From positions 1 to 22,227 of the forward strand of contig JAFJTK010000109.1 of NCBI GenBank assembly GCA_017880265.1: 22,227 nt of DNA, written 5' to 3'. The position numbers were made by a program, and so were the translations under genes. Below the pieces are notes generated by a model. It was not told the origin of the DNA. It was given only the letters and a program-made list of their open reading frames with translations, and did not search any database. Below are positions 15,263 through 22,227 of this stretch, in pieces; position 1 is the stretch's first letter; each line of letters begins with the position of its first letter. This DNA comes from Candidatus Pelagibacter sp. (GTDB lineage: Bacteria > Pseudomonadota > Alphaproteobacteria > Pelagibacterales > Pelagibacteraceae).

Positions 15263-17047
15263 TTAATGAGAATTTCTTGGAAGACCTTTTTTATGAGAAA
15301 CATCTAAATAACTTCCACGTGAATTAATACACGCTCCATCTTCAAGCTGACCTACTGTATCTCTAAAAATTTCTTGCCATGGAGTTTGATTATTTGCTTT
15401 AAATATTTTTTTATTTTTTCTTCTTTTCTTAAACTCAGATTGAGAAATCAATAAATCCACTCTTCTTTTATTTAAATCAATCTTCATTTTATCACCTGTT
15501 TTTACAATTCCTAAATCACCCCCAACCGCAGACTCTGGTGAAACATGAAGAATTGATGGACTTTCAGAGGTACCACTTTGTCTTCCATCTCCAAGAGTTG
15601 GTAAGTGTGTAATCCCTTTTTTTAATAACCGATCAGGTGGCTGCATATTAACTACTTCTGCAGATCCAGGATAACCTACTGGTCCACAACCTCTTATAAT
15701 TAAAATTGAATTTTCATCTATTTTTAATTTTTTATCGTTTATTCTTTTGTGGTAATCCTCTGGCCCTTCAAAAACTACCGCTTTACCATTAAAAACATTT
15801 TTATTTTTAGGATCTGAAAGGTATCTATCTCTAAATTCCTTACTAATTACTGATGTTTTCATAATCGCAGATGAAAAAAAATTACTTTTCATAACTAAGA
15901 AGCCCGCATTATCCTCTAAACTATTTTTAAAAGTTTTAATTACCTTTGGATCTGTATCTATTTTTCTTTTTAAATTTTGACCAACTGTTTTTCCTGTAAC
16001 TGTCATAATATTGGTGTGAATTTTTTTATTTTTGATTAATTCTTTCATTACTGCAGGCACACCTCCTGCTCTATAGAAGCTTTCCATTAAATATTCTCCA
16101 GCTGGTTGGCAATTTACTAAAAGAGGAATATTGTGTCCCAACTTTTGCCAATCAGATAAATCAAATTTAATTCCCATATGTTTAGCGATTGCACTTAAAT
16201 GAGCAGTACAGTTACTTGAACCGCCAATTGCACTTGCAACTACGACAGCATTTTCAAATGCTTTACGTGTCATAATTTTTGAAGGTGTTAAATCTTCATG
16301 AACCATTTCAACAATTCTTTTTCCTGTTTCAAAAGAAATCTGTTCACGTTCTCTATAAGGTGCTGGTATTACAGCACATCCTGTTAAAGACATCCCCAAT
16401 GCTTCTGCAACTGAATTCATAGATGAAGCTGTTCCCATTGTATTACAATGACCAACACTTGGTGCTGAAGATGCAACCATATCCATAAACTCATCATAAT
16501 TAATTTCACCTTTTGCTAAAAGTTTTCTAGCTTCCCAAACAACCATACCTGATCCAGCCAACTTACCTTTGTAAACTCCATCTAACATTGGTCCACCTGA
16601 CAAAACAATTGCAGGTAAGTTTACAGTTGCTGCAGCCATTAATGCTGCAGGAGTAGTTTTATCACAACCTGTTGTTAAGATTACACCATCGATTGGATAC
16701 CCATATAAAACTTCAACTAACGACAAGTAAGATAGATTTCTATCTAACATTGCAGTGGGTCTTTTTCCTGTTTCTTGAATTGGATGGGTTGGAAACTCCA
16801 TTGGAATTCCACCAGCTCTTCTTATTCCATCTTTAATTCTTTTGCTTAAAGATAAAAAATGTCTATTGCATGGTGAAAGATCGCTTCCAGATTGAGCAAT
16901 ACCAATTATAGGGTTTCCTGATTGTAATTCTTTTCGTGTTAATCCATAATTAAGATATCGCTCTAAATAAAGAGCAGTCATTTCTGGATCTTTTGGATTA
17001 TTGAACCATTGTTGACTTCTTAAATTTTTTTTACGTTTTGTTGGCAT
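15263..17047 (-). CDS. IlvD/EDD-family sugar-acid dehydratase, xylonate dehydratase-like
   Basis: A 594-residue Fe-S dehydratase that converts an aldonate to a 2-keto-3-deoxy acid. The three cluster cysteines are C60 (DLSPCNRH), C128 (TTGCDKTTP) and C201 (GHCNTMGT), and S491 in RQSGTSESPS is the expected catalytic serine. Length and cysteine positions match Caulobacter D-xylonate dehydratase XylD, as do its start (DPEMTALYLERYLNYG), VEVLYGYPIDGVILTTGCDK, EGPEDYHKRIND and the C-terminal LPRNSH. It is therefore a pentonate/aldonate dehydratase rather than IlvD of valine synthesis or gluconate-6-phosphate dehydratase. It starts 48 bp from a divergent dehydratase of another superfamily and is followed one base later by a D-hydroxyacid dehydrogenase. 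D-xylonate, L-arabonate and D-fuconate are all plausible substrates. Confidence 0.91.
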   Translation of the reverse strand: MPTKRKKNLRSQQWFNNPKDPEMTALYLERYLNYGLTRKELQSGNPIIGIAQSGSDLSPCNRHFLSLSKRIKDGIRRAGGIPMEFPTHPIQETGKRPTAMLDRNLSYLSLVEVLYGYPIDGVILTTGCDKTTPAALMAAATVNLPAIVLSGGPMLDGVYKGKLAGSGMVVWEARKLLAKGEINYDEFMDMVASSAPSVGHCNTMGTASSMNSVAEALGMSLTGCAVIPAPYREREQISFETGKRIVEMVHEDLTPSKIMTRKAFENAVVVASAIGGSSNCTAHLSAIAKHMGIKFDLSDWQKLGHNIPLLVNCQPAGEYLMESFYRAGGVPAVMKELIKNKKIHTNIMTVTGKTVGQNLKRKIDTDPKVIKTFKNSLEDNAGFLVMKSNFFSSAIMKTSVISKEFRDRYLSDPKNKNVFNGKAVVFEGPEDYHKRINDKKLKIDENSILIIRGCGPVGYPGSAEVVNMQPPDRLLKKGITHLPTLGDGRQSGTSESPSILHVSPESAVGGDLGIVKTGDKMKIDLNKRRVDLLISQSEFKKRRKNKKIFKANNQTPWQEIFRDTVGQLEDGACINSRGSYLDVSHKKGLPRNSH

Positions 17048-17059
17048 AAATAATTTGTA

Positions 17060-17096
17060 ATGACTTGTTTAGAATTTTAGTTATATAATAAAAATA
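17060..17096 (+). promoter_or_regulatory. Candidate promoter for a leaderless UxaA-family transcript
   Basis: A perfect -10 hexamer TATAAT (17084-17089) is preceded at 18 bp by ATGACT (17060-17065), which matches four of six -35 positions. Transcription would begin about seven bases past the -10, which is the A of the ATG at 17096. There is no Shine-Dalgarno sequence before that ATG. Confidence 0.5.
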
Positions 17097-18601
17097 TGAA
17101 TAATCTAATAGTTTTAAACCAAAATGACAACGTAGGTGTAAGTCAATTTATTATTCCTGAAAAAACTAAAATAGAAGGTCATGATATTAGCACTATTGAT
17201 CCAATTCCCTTTGGCCACAAAGTTTGTTTAAAATCAATAAATAAAGGGGATCCTATAATAAAATACGACCAAATAATTGGATTTGCACTAAATGATATCA
17301 AACCAGGGGAACATGTTCATTCACACAATCTAGAATTTAGAGAATTTAAAAGAGATTTTAAAGTAACTGACAAAAAAAATATTATTAATGAAAAGGCAGA
17401 TACTTTTTTTAATGGGATTTTAAGAGATAACGGCGATGTGGCTACTAGAAATTATATTGGAATAGTAAGTACTGTTAATTGTTCTGCAACTGTAACCAAA
17501 ATGATTGTGGAAAGAATTAAATACTCCAAAATTCTAGAAGATTACCCAAATATTGATGGAATAGTTCCTATTACCCACTCTACAGGATGTGGAATGAACA
17601 CGGTAAGTGAAGGTATGCAAATTTTTCAAAGAACAATTGATGGATTTAAAAATCATCCAAATTTTTCACATGTTTTTGTTATAGGTTTAGGATGTGAGTG
17701 TGCACAAGTAAGTTTATTTGATGAGTCTTTAAAAAAACATAATAGAATTCATTTTTTAACTATCCAAGATGAAGGTGGAACCAAAAAAATTGTTGAAAAA
17801 GTATTGTCTCAAATTAAAAATTTACTAACAGAAGCAAATAATGTTGAAAGAACCTCGCTACCAGTTAGCAATCTAACACTTGCTTTGCAATGTGGTGGAT
17901 CAGATGGATATTCGGGAATAACAGCAAATCCTGCATTAGGAGTTGCAGCTGATCTATTGGTTAAAAAAGGTGGAAGTTCAATTTTATCTGAAACTCCTGA
18001 AATTTATGGAGCAGAACATTTGCTAATTAATAGAGCTAATTCACAAGAAACAGCAGATAAATTAATTAAGAGAATTGAGTGGTGGAAACATTACACTACA
18101 ATAAATAATAGTTCGATGGATAACAATCCTGCGCCTGGAAATAAAAAAGGAGGTTTGACTACAATTTTAGAAAAATCTTTAGGAGCTGTTGCTAAAGGAG
18201 GAAACTCCACCCTTCAAGATGTGTTGCAATATGCTGAACCTTTAAAAAATAAAGGTTTTAATTTTATGGACTCTCCAGGCTATGATCCTGTTTCTGTAAC
18301 TGGCCAAGTAGCATCAGGAGCAAATGTAATTTGCTTTACTACGGGTAGAGGTTCATGTTTTGGATGCAAACCAGTACCAAGTTTAAAACTATCAACTAAT
18401 TCAGCTATGTATGAAAAAATGTCAGAAGATATGGATATCAATTGTGGAACAATTGCAGAAGGAAAAGAAAAAGTAGAAGAAGTTGGTCAAAAAATATTCG
18501 AACTAGTAGTAGATACAGCCTCTGGAAATAAGTCAAAAAGTGAAATTAATGGCTATGGTGATGAAGAATTTAATCCTTGGCAAGTTGGCGTTGTAATGTA
18601 A
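17096..18601 (+). CDS. UxaA/GarD-family altronate/galactarate-type dehydratase
   Basis: A 501-residue iron-dependent sugar-acid dehydratase with both family parts fused: an N-terminal SAF-like domain (about 1-85, with the H73/H75/H77 cluster in GEHVHSHNLE) and the large C-terminal domain (about 105-501). Characteristic blocks are NGILRDNGDVATRNYIGI, HSTGCGMN (C165), GLGCECAQ (C200, C202), LQCGGSDGYSGITANPALG (C266), LSETPEIYGAEHLL, NPAPGNKKGG and GRGSCFGCKPVPSLKLS. Full length is close to E. coli UxaA (altronate) and GarD (galactarate), and paralogues with other substrates exist. It converts a six- or five-carbon sugar acid to its 2-keto-3-deoxy form. The adjoining divergent gene and the EamA transporter gene 31 bp downstream suggest a co-regulated unit. 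The substrate cannot be set from sequence. Confidence 0.9.
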   Translation: MNNLIVLNQNDNVGVSQFIIPEKTKIEGHDISTIDPIPFGHKVCLKSINKGDPIIKYDQIIGFALNDIKPGEHVHSHNLEFREFKRDFKVTDKKNIINEKADTFFNGILRDNGDVATRNYIGIVSTVNCSATVTKMIVERIKYSKILEDYPNIDGIVPITHSTGCGMNTVSEGMQIFQRTIDGFKNHPNFSHVFVIGLGCECAQVSLFDESLKKHNRIHFLTIQDEGGTKKIVEKVLSQIKNLLTEANNVERTSLPVSNLTLALQCGGSDGYSGITANPALGVAADLLVKKGGSSILSETPEIYGAEHLLINRANSQETADKLIKRIEWWKHYTTINNSSMDNNPAPGNKKGGLTTILEKSLGAVAKGGNSTLQDVLQYAEPLKNKGFNFMDSPGYDPVSVTGQVASGANVICFTTGRGSCFGCKPVPSLKLSTNSAMYEKMSEDMDINCGTIAEGKEKVEEVGQKIFELVVDTASGNKSKSEINGYGDEEFNPWQVGVVM

Positions 18602-18632
18602 ATATTTTTAGATATTTACACACTTTAATACC

Positions 18633-19514
18633 ATGACAAATATCAAAAAACCGCCCCTAGTGAAGATAATTTTATTATCTGGCACAGGTTTTTTTATGTT
18701 TGTGTGTATGGATTCTTTAGCAAAGTATTTGGGAGGAGTAATGCCTATTACCCAAGCAGTATGGGGAAGATTTTTTTTTCACTTTATAGCATTGGTAATT
18801 TATTTTTTTATTTTTAGACCAAAAATTAATTTAACAAAGAATTTTAAAATACAGATACTAAGATCTGTATTAATGGTTACAGCTACTTTTTTTATGTTCA
18901 ATTCTCTTCAAAGATTTGATTTAGTTGATATTTACGTAGTATTTTTTTCGGCACCATTAATTGTTGCAATGTTATCAGCAATTTTTTTAAAGGATGTTTT
19001 AAGCTTAAAAGGTTTGTTGTTAATGGTCATGAGCTTTGGATGTATCATATTCTCACTTGGTCCAAGCATGAAAGTTTTAAGTCCTGAATTAATTTTTCCA
19101 CTTGTGCCTCCATTGTGTTGGGCGCTTTATCAATTTTTTACTAAATTAATTTCTGGAAATAATGATCCTTTTGCTTCAATATTTTATACAGCAATTACAG
19201 GGGCTATTATTTTTACAATTTATGTATCCTTAAATTGGGTGCCGCTTGAAAAAAATAGCTATTGGTTACTTCTAATTTTATTAGGATTGGCTGGTTTTAT
19301 AAGTCACTTCATGCTGATATATGCAATTCAATTATCAAATTTATCGTTTGTAACTAACTTTCAGTATTCTCAGTTAGTGTGGTCGACGATAATTAATTTT
19401 ATAATATTTGGTGTCCCACTTGATATTAATAAAATTTATGGGGTAATTGGAATAATTATATTTGGAATATTGTTTATTCGTACCGAAGGAAAAAAAAAGA
19501 AAATTAAAGTTTAA
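18633..19514 (+). CDS. EamA/DMT-superfamily transporter
   Basis: A 293-residue membrane protein with about ten hydrophobic helices arranged as two five-helix EamA repeats, roughly residues 10-145 and 150-290. Typical features are the first repeat's DSLAKYLGG, the QAVWGRFFFH segment, LRSVLMVTATFFMFNSLQ, and LCWALYQFFTKLIS opening the second repeat. The C-terminus is basic (EGKKKKIKV). Members move small metabolites, often as exporters, and direction and substrate cannot be predicted. It lies 31 bp after the UxaA-family gene on the same strand and is probably cotranscribed. Its last 11 bp overlap the 3' end of the convergent Gfo/Idh gene, with no terminator between. Confidence 0.88.
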   Translation: MTNIKKPPLVKIILLSGTGFFMFVCMDSLAKYLGGVMPITQAVWGRFFFHFIALVIYFFIFRPKINLTKNFKIQILRSVLMVTATFFMFNSLQRFDLVDIYVVFFSAPLIVAMLSAIFLKDVLSLKGLLLMVMSFGCIIFSLGPSMKVLSPELIFPLVPPLCWALYQFFTKLISGNNDPFASIFYTAITGAIIFTIYVSLNWVPLEKNSYWLLLILLGLAGFISHFMLIYAIQLSNLSFVTNFQYSQLVWSTIINFIIFGVPLDINKIYGVIGIIIFGILFIRTEGKKKKIKV

Positions 19515-20541
19515 TTTTTTTACCTGATTTAGCACTTTTAGTTATTGCGGCAAAAATTTTAAGAGAGATTAAACCATCATTCCCATTTACTTTTGGTTTA
19601 ACTTTTTTCAAAACTACGTCTGCAAAATGGTCAATTTGATTTACTAAAGTACTATCATCTTTTTTGTTTTTATCTTCATTAACTAAAATTTTATTCCACC
19701 AACTTCGTTCATTTTTATAAAACCAATATTTTAAATTAGGAAATTGTATTGACCCCTTAGTGCCACCAATCATATATGCAGATTGATTGGTTATAGGGTA
19801 AGCAGGATTTTCTCCAGCAGTTAACTCATAACTCCATGGTGCAACAATTGTATCTGATAAATTTAAAGTACAAAGCGCACCTGAATTAAAAACCAAACTA
19901 ATTGTTGCGGTATCCTCTACTTTAAATTTTCTCGTTTTGTTGGTTGTAAACGCTTGAACGTATTTAATTGAACCAAGTAAGTAACAAATCATATCAATAT
20001 CATGAACAAGATTAATTCCTAAAGGCCCTCCCCCTTTACTTATTCTCCATTTTTCTTTGTAATAAGCTTTGTGTTTATAAAGCCAACACAACACGTTTGC
20101 TGAAACTATATTTCCTAATTTACCTTTATCGATAAGCTCTTTTACCTTTGATACTATTGAATTATGTCTTCTGTGATACCCTATTAATAACGGAGTTTTA
20201 TTTTTATTAGCGCTAATAATAATTTTTTTAGCCGAATTAATGTTATCTGAAATAGGTTTTTCCAATAACACTGGAATTTTTTTCTTTAAAAAACCAACTG
20301 TATGCTTTTCATGTAGTTGATTTGGGGTCGCAACAATTACAGCATCTAAATTTTTTGAGTTTAAAAGTTCATTTACATTTGAATACAGTGGAATTTTATA
20401 TTTTTTTGATAAATTTTTAGCGGTATTACTAATATCTACTATTGAATGGAGATTAGCTTTTTTTGATTTTGAAATAGCTTTGATATGCTGAAGGCCCATT
20501 AACCCAGTTCCTACAATTGATATATTTATCTTTTTATTCAT
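19504..20541 (-). CDS. Gfo/Idh/MocA-family sugar or inositol dehydrogenase
   Basis: A 345-residue NAD(P)-dependent oxidoreductase. The N-terminal Rossmann domain shows GTGLMGLQH (11-19), VDIS with D36 suggesting NAD, and the family hallmark EKP (94-96). The C-terminal domain carries GGGPLGINLVHDIDM (170-184), whose H180 and D181 are the usual catalytic/substrate pair. Members oxidise or reduce ring hydroxyls of sugars, inositols or sugar acids. It follows galM by one base and appears to be the last gene of a three-gene unit with the XylB-like dehydrogenase. It could provide a second sugar 1-dehydrogenase with different specificity or an epimerising step. No signal peptide is present, so it acts in the cytoplasm. 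Confidence 0.88.
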   Translation of the reverse strand: MNKKINISIVGTGLMGLQHIKAISKSKKANLHSIVDISNTAKNLSKKYKIPLYSNVNELLNSKNLDAVIVATPNQLHEKHTVGFLKKKIPVLLEKPISDNINSAKKIIISANKNKTPLLIGYHRRHNSIVSKVKELIDKGKLGNIVSANVLCWLYKHKAYYKEKWRISKGGGPLGINLVHDIDMICYLLGSIKYVQAFTTNKTRKFKVEDTATISLVFNSGALCTLNLSDTIVAPWSYELTAGENPAYPITNQSAYMIGGTKGSIQFPNLKYWFYKNERSWWNKILVNEDKNKKDDSTLVNQIDHFADVVLKKVKPKVNGNDGLISLKIFAAITKSAKSGKKIKL

Positions 20542-20542
20542 T

Positions 20543-21526
20543 TTATGAAATATTTATTTTTGTAAAGTATTTATAAAGTTTATTGGGTTTAATTAAAGTG
20601 CTTGGAAATTTTTTTTTATTCGGAGCATCTGGATAGTGTTGAGTTTCTAAACAAACACCTTGGTAAGGAGCAAGTTTATTTTTATATCGCAAACCTTGGC
20701 TGGTATAGAGTTGTACTCCAGGAAGATTTGAATAAAAATCTAATTGGATATTAGTTTTTTTATTTTTTAAAGAAGCTAAATAATTTTTAGAATTTTTTTT
20801 AATACAATAGGTTAAATCAAATCCTAATTGATTGATTGTATTAGAGACCCTTTTTATTTTTTTGTTTTTAATAATATTTATTTTTTCTCCAATATTTTTG
20901 AAATGATTAAAATCATTAATAGTGTTTTTAACTTTTTTAATTTTGCCTGTTGGGATTAATTTATTGGATACTTCAAGATATTTTTCAGAATTAATTTTTA
21001 AATCATGGTTAAAAATTGTTTCTTTCTTATTTTTATTCAAATTCCAATAACTGTGGTTTGTTAAGCTCACATGAGTTAATTGGTTTGATTTATATTGGTA
21101 TTTGATAAATAAACTTTTATTCTTAAGCTCAAAGGTACACTGTGAATTCAAATCTCCTGGAAAACCTTGGTCAAGGTTTTTTGATAACAATTGATAGATA
21201 ATTTTTGTTTTTGAGTGAAGACGAATTTTCCACTCCAAACGATCAAATCCTATTTTTCCTCCATGTAGTGTATTTTTTCCTTCATTACCATCGAGTTTAT
21301 AGATTTTATTTTTAATCTTAAATCTTGAATTTGATATTCTGCCTGCGTACCGGCCACAAGTAGCCCCTACATAAAAATTTTTACTGCCATAATTTTTTGT
21401 AGAACCAAGATTTAAGATTAGATTTATTTTCTTTTGCTTGTCATAAACCTCATACAAGCAAGCACCAATATTAATTGATTTAACTCTTAAATATTTGTTT
21501 TCTATCGTTGAACTTTGTACTTTCAC
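20543..21526 (-). CDS. galM: Aldose 1-epimerase (mutarotase)
   Basis: A protein of about 327 residues that interconverts alpha and beta anomers of aldoses. Expected active-site residues are present: H88 in NTLHGG, H158 in TNHSYWNL, D237 in GFDLTY and E294 in CLETQHYPDAPN. GRYAGRISNSRF is another family block. The start is uncertain and not ATG: GTG 21526 has a weak AAGAGA upstream and begins MKVQSSTIENKYLRV; TTG 21544 adds six residues, overlaps the upstream stop and has poor spacing. I favour GTG. It sits between the XylB-like dehydrogenase, which prefers one anomer, and the Gfo/Idh gene. It is highly Lys/Asn/Ile-rich. No signal peptide, so a cytoplasmic role on a free sugar is expected. Confidence 0.87.
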   Translation of the reverse strand: MKVQSSTIENKYLRVKSINIGACLYEVYDKQKKINLILNLGSTKNYGSKNFYVGATCGRYAGRISNSRFKIKNKIYKLDGNEGKNTLHGGKIGFDRLEWKIRLHSKTKIIYQLLSKNLDQGFPGDLNSQCTFELKNKSLFIKYQYKSNQLTHVSLTNHSYWNLNKNKKETIFNHDLKINSEKYLEVSNKLIPTGKIKKVKNTINDFNHFKNIGEKINIIKNKKIKRVSNTINQLGFDLTYCIKKNSKNYLASLKNKKTNIQLDFYSNLPGVQLYTSQGLRYKNKLAPYQGVCLETQHYPDAPNKKKFPSTLIKPNKLYKYFTKINIS

Positions 21527-21534
21527 AAAGTCTC

Positions 21535-22227
21535 TTATAGCCAACCTTTATCAACGATGTAAGATTGATTTGTGCAACCAGAAGACTGTTCTGATGAAAA
21601 AAACAATACAGTTTGAGCAAGTTCATGTGGCATTAATTTCTCTTTTAAACATTGGTTTTTCATCAAATCTTTTTCAGACTCTTCGTTTAACCACATATCA
21701 ATTTGTCTTTGTGTTAAGACCCACCCAGGTACTACTGAGTTAACTCTAATGTTAAATTCCCCTAAATCTCTAGCAAAGGATCTTGTCAAACCAACTACTC
21801 CAGATTTTGCAGCGGTATAAGCAGCCATTCCACCTTGTCCAACCATCCAAGAAGCGGATCCCATATTAACAATTACACCACCTTTGTTTTCGATCATTGA
21901 TTTTTTAACTGATTGAACTGTGAAAAAATAATGTCTTAAATTTACGTTTATTCTCTCATTCCAATATTCCTCTGTGACATCATCTATTTTATGTCTTGTA
22001 TCATTAGCAGCATTATTAATTAAAATATCAATTGGACCTTTCTGATCAATAATATCTGCAATAGTTTTTTGAAGTTGTTTTATATTTAACAAATCACATT
22101 CAATAAAAGTTGGTATTGAATATTTTTTATTTTTTATCTCTTCAATTAATTTTTCAGACTCTGATACATTAATATCTATAAAGTAAACTTCTGAACCTTG
22201 TTCACAAAAATGTTCAACAATTGAAGC
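21535..22227 (-). CDS. XylB-like SDR, pentose/sugar 1-dehydrogenase (5' end outside window)
   Basis: The C-terminal 230 residues of a short-chain dehydrogenase; the frame stays open to the window edge, so the cofactor glycine loop is cut off. Visible are FIDIN at the end of the second strand (Asp suggests NAD), INNAAND, the catalytic Ser in NMGSASW and the YTAAKSG Tyr-Lys pair. The run DTRHKIDDVTEEYWNERIN, then VNLRHYFF, is very like Caulobacter D-xylose 1-dehydrogenase XylB (DRHK...YWDERINVNLRH), as are VVPGWVLTQRQ and the terminal GWL. It probably oxidises an aldose (D-xylose, L-arabinose or a related sugar) to its lactone. galM follows within a few bases. An in-frame TTG at 22092 is internal and not the start. 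Confidence 0.85.
   Translation of the reverse strand, partial: ASIVEHFCEQGSEVYFIDINVSESEKLIEEIKNKKYSIPTFIECDLLNIKQLQKTIADIIDQKGPIDILINNAANDTRHKIDDVTEEYWNERINVNLRHYFFTVQSVKKSMIENKGGVIVNMGSASWMVGQGGMAAYTAAKSGVVGLTRSFARDLGEFNIRVNSVVPGWVLTQRQIDMWLNEESEKDLMKNQCLKEKLMPHELAQTVLFFSSEQSSGCTNQSYIVDKGWL

Noticed and set aside
15262..15303. Upstream ATG giving a 336-residue hydroxyacid dehydrogenase
   Set aside because: Family proteins begin at about MKPKILVT; the extension lies wholly in the dehydratase gene.
18602..18632. AT-only near-palindrome (AAATAT/ATATTT) after the UxaA-family gene
   Set aside because: Too weak and without a T-run to be a terminator; the next gene is likely cotranscribed.

Overview
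The window is A+T-rich, gene-dense bacterial DNA with no rRNA, tRNA, CRISPR array, insertion sequence or transcription-factor gene that I could see. Genes abut or overlap by a few bases, intergenic gaps never exceed about 130 bp, and proteins are rich in Lys, Asn and Ile. With alphaproteobacterial-looking sugar-acid enzymes (Caulobacter XylB/XylC/XylD-like) and a TRAP transporter, this suggests a streamlined marine alphaproteobacterium, most likely Pelagibacterales (SAR11) or the similarly A+T-rich HIMB59/AEGEAN-169 group. The assignment is inferred from style and family resemblance, not from a marker gene.

Layout, left to right. (1) 1-2669: the 3' part of an aldo/keto reductase gene; a minus-strand pair made of a secreted pentapeptide-repeat protein and a small unknown protein; and a plus-strand tartrate/D-malate dehydrogenase-like gene. 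(2) 2659-14166, all minus strand: a tightly packed run read from right to left as dctP, dctQ, dctM (TRAP uptake), a GarR-like reductase, a short-chain dehydrogenase (SDR), an FAH-family hydrolase, an enolase-superfamily enzyme, an SMP-30 lactonase, PEP carboxylase, CcdA and an azoreductase-like flavoprotein. (3) 14293-17047, minus strand: an IlvD/EDD sugar-acid dehydratase of the xylonate type followed by a D-2-hydroxyacid dehydrogenase, ending in a likely terminator. (4) 17096-19514, plus strand: a UxaA/GarD-family dehydratase and an EamA transporter, divergent from block 3 across only 48 bp. (5) 19504-22227, minus strand: a XylB-like pentose 1-dehydrogenase (cut by the window edge), aldose 1-epimerase and a Gfo/Idh dehydrogenase.

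How the genes could work together (inference). Together they resemble a non-phosphorylative oxidative route for a pentose, 6-deoxyhexose or their acids. GalM interconverts anomers; the XylB-like SDR oxidises sugar to lactone; the SMP-30 protein opens the lactone; an IlvD/EDD or enolase-superfamily dehydratase makes a 2-keto-3-deoxy acid; the SDR oxidises C4; and the FAH hydrolase cleaves the 2,4-diketo acid to pyruvate plus glycolate (from a pentonate) or lactate (from a 6-deoxyhexonate). The hydroxyacid dehydrogenase and GarR-like reductase would handle small 2-oxo or semialdehyde by-products, and PEP carboxylase would replenish oxaloacetate. No 2-keto-3-deoxy-acid aldolase is present, which favours the hydrolase route. 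Three dehydratase/cycloisomerase candidates from unrelated superfamilies suggest that several sugar acids converge here. An alternative reading is a galactarate/glucarate pathway built on the Gci-like, GarD-like and GarR-like genes, but its usual aldolase is missing from the window.
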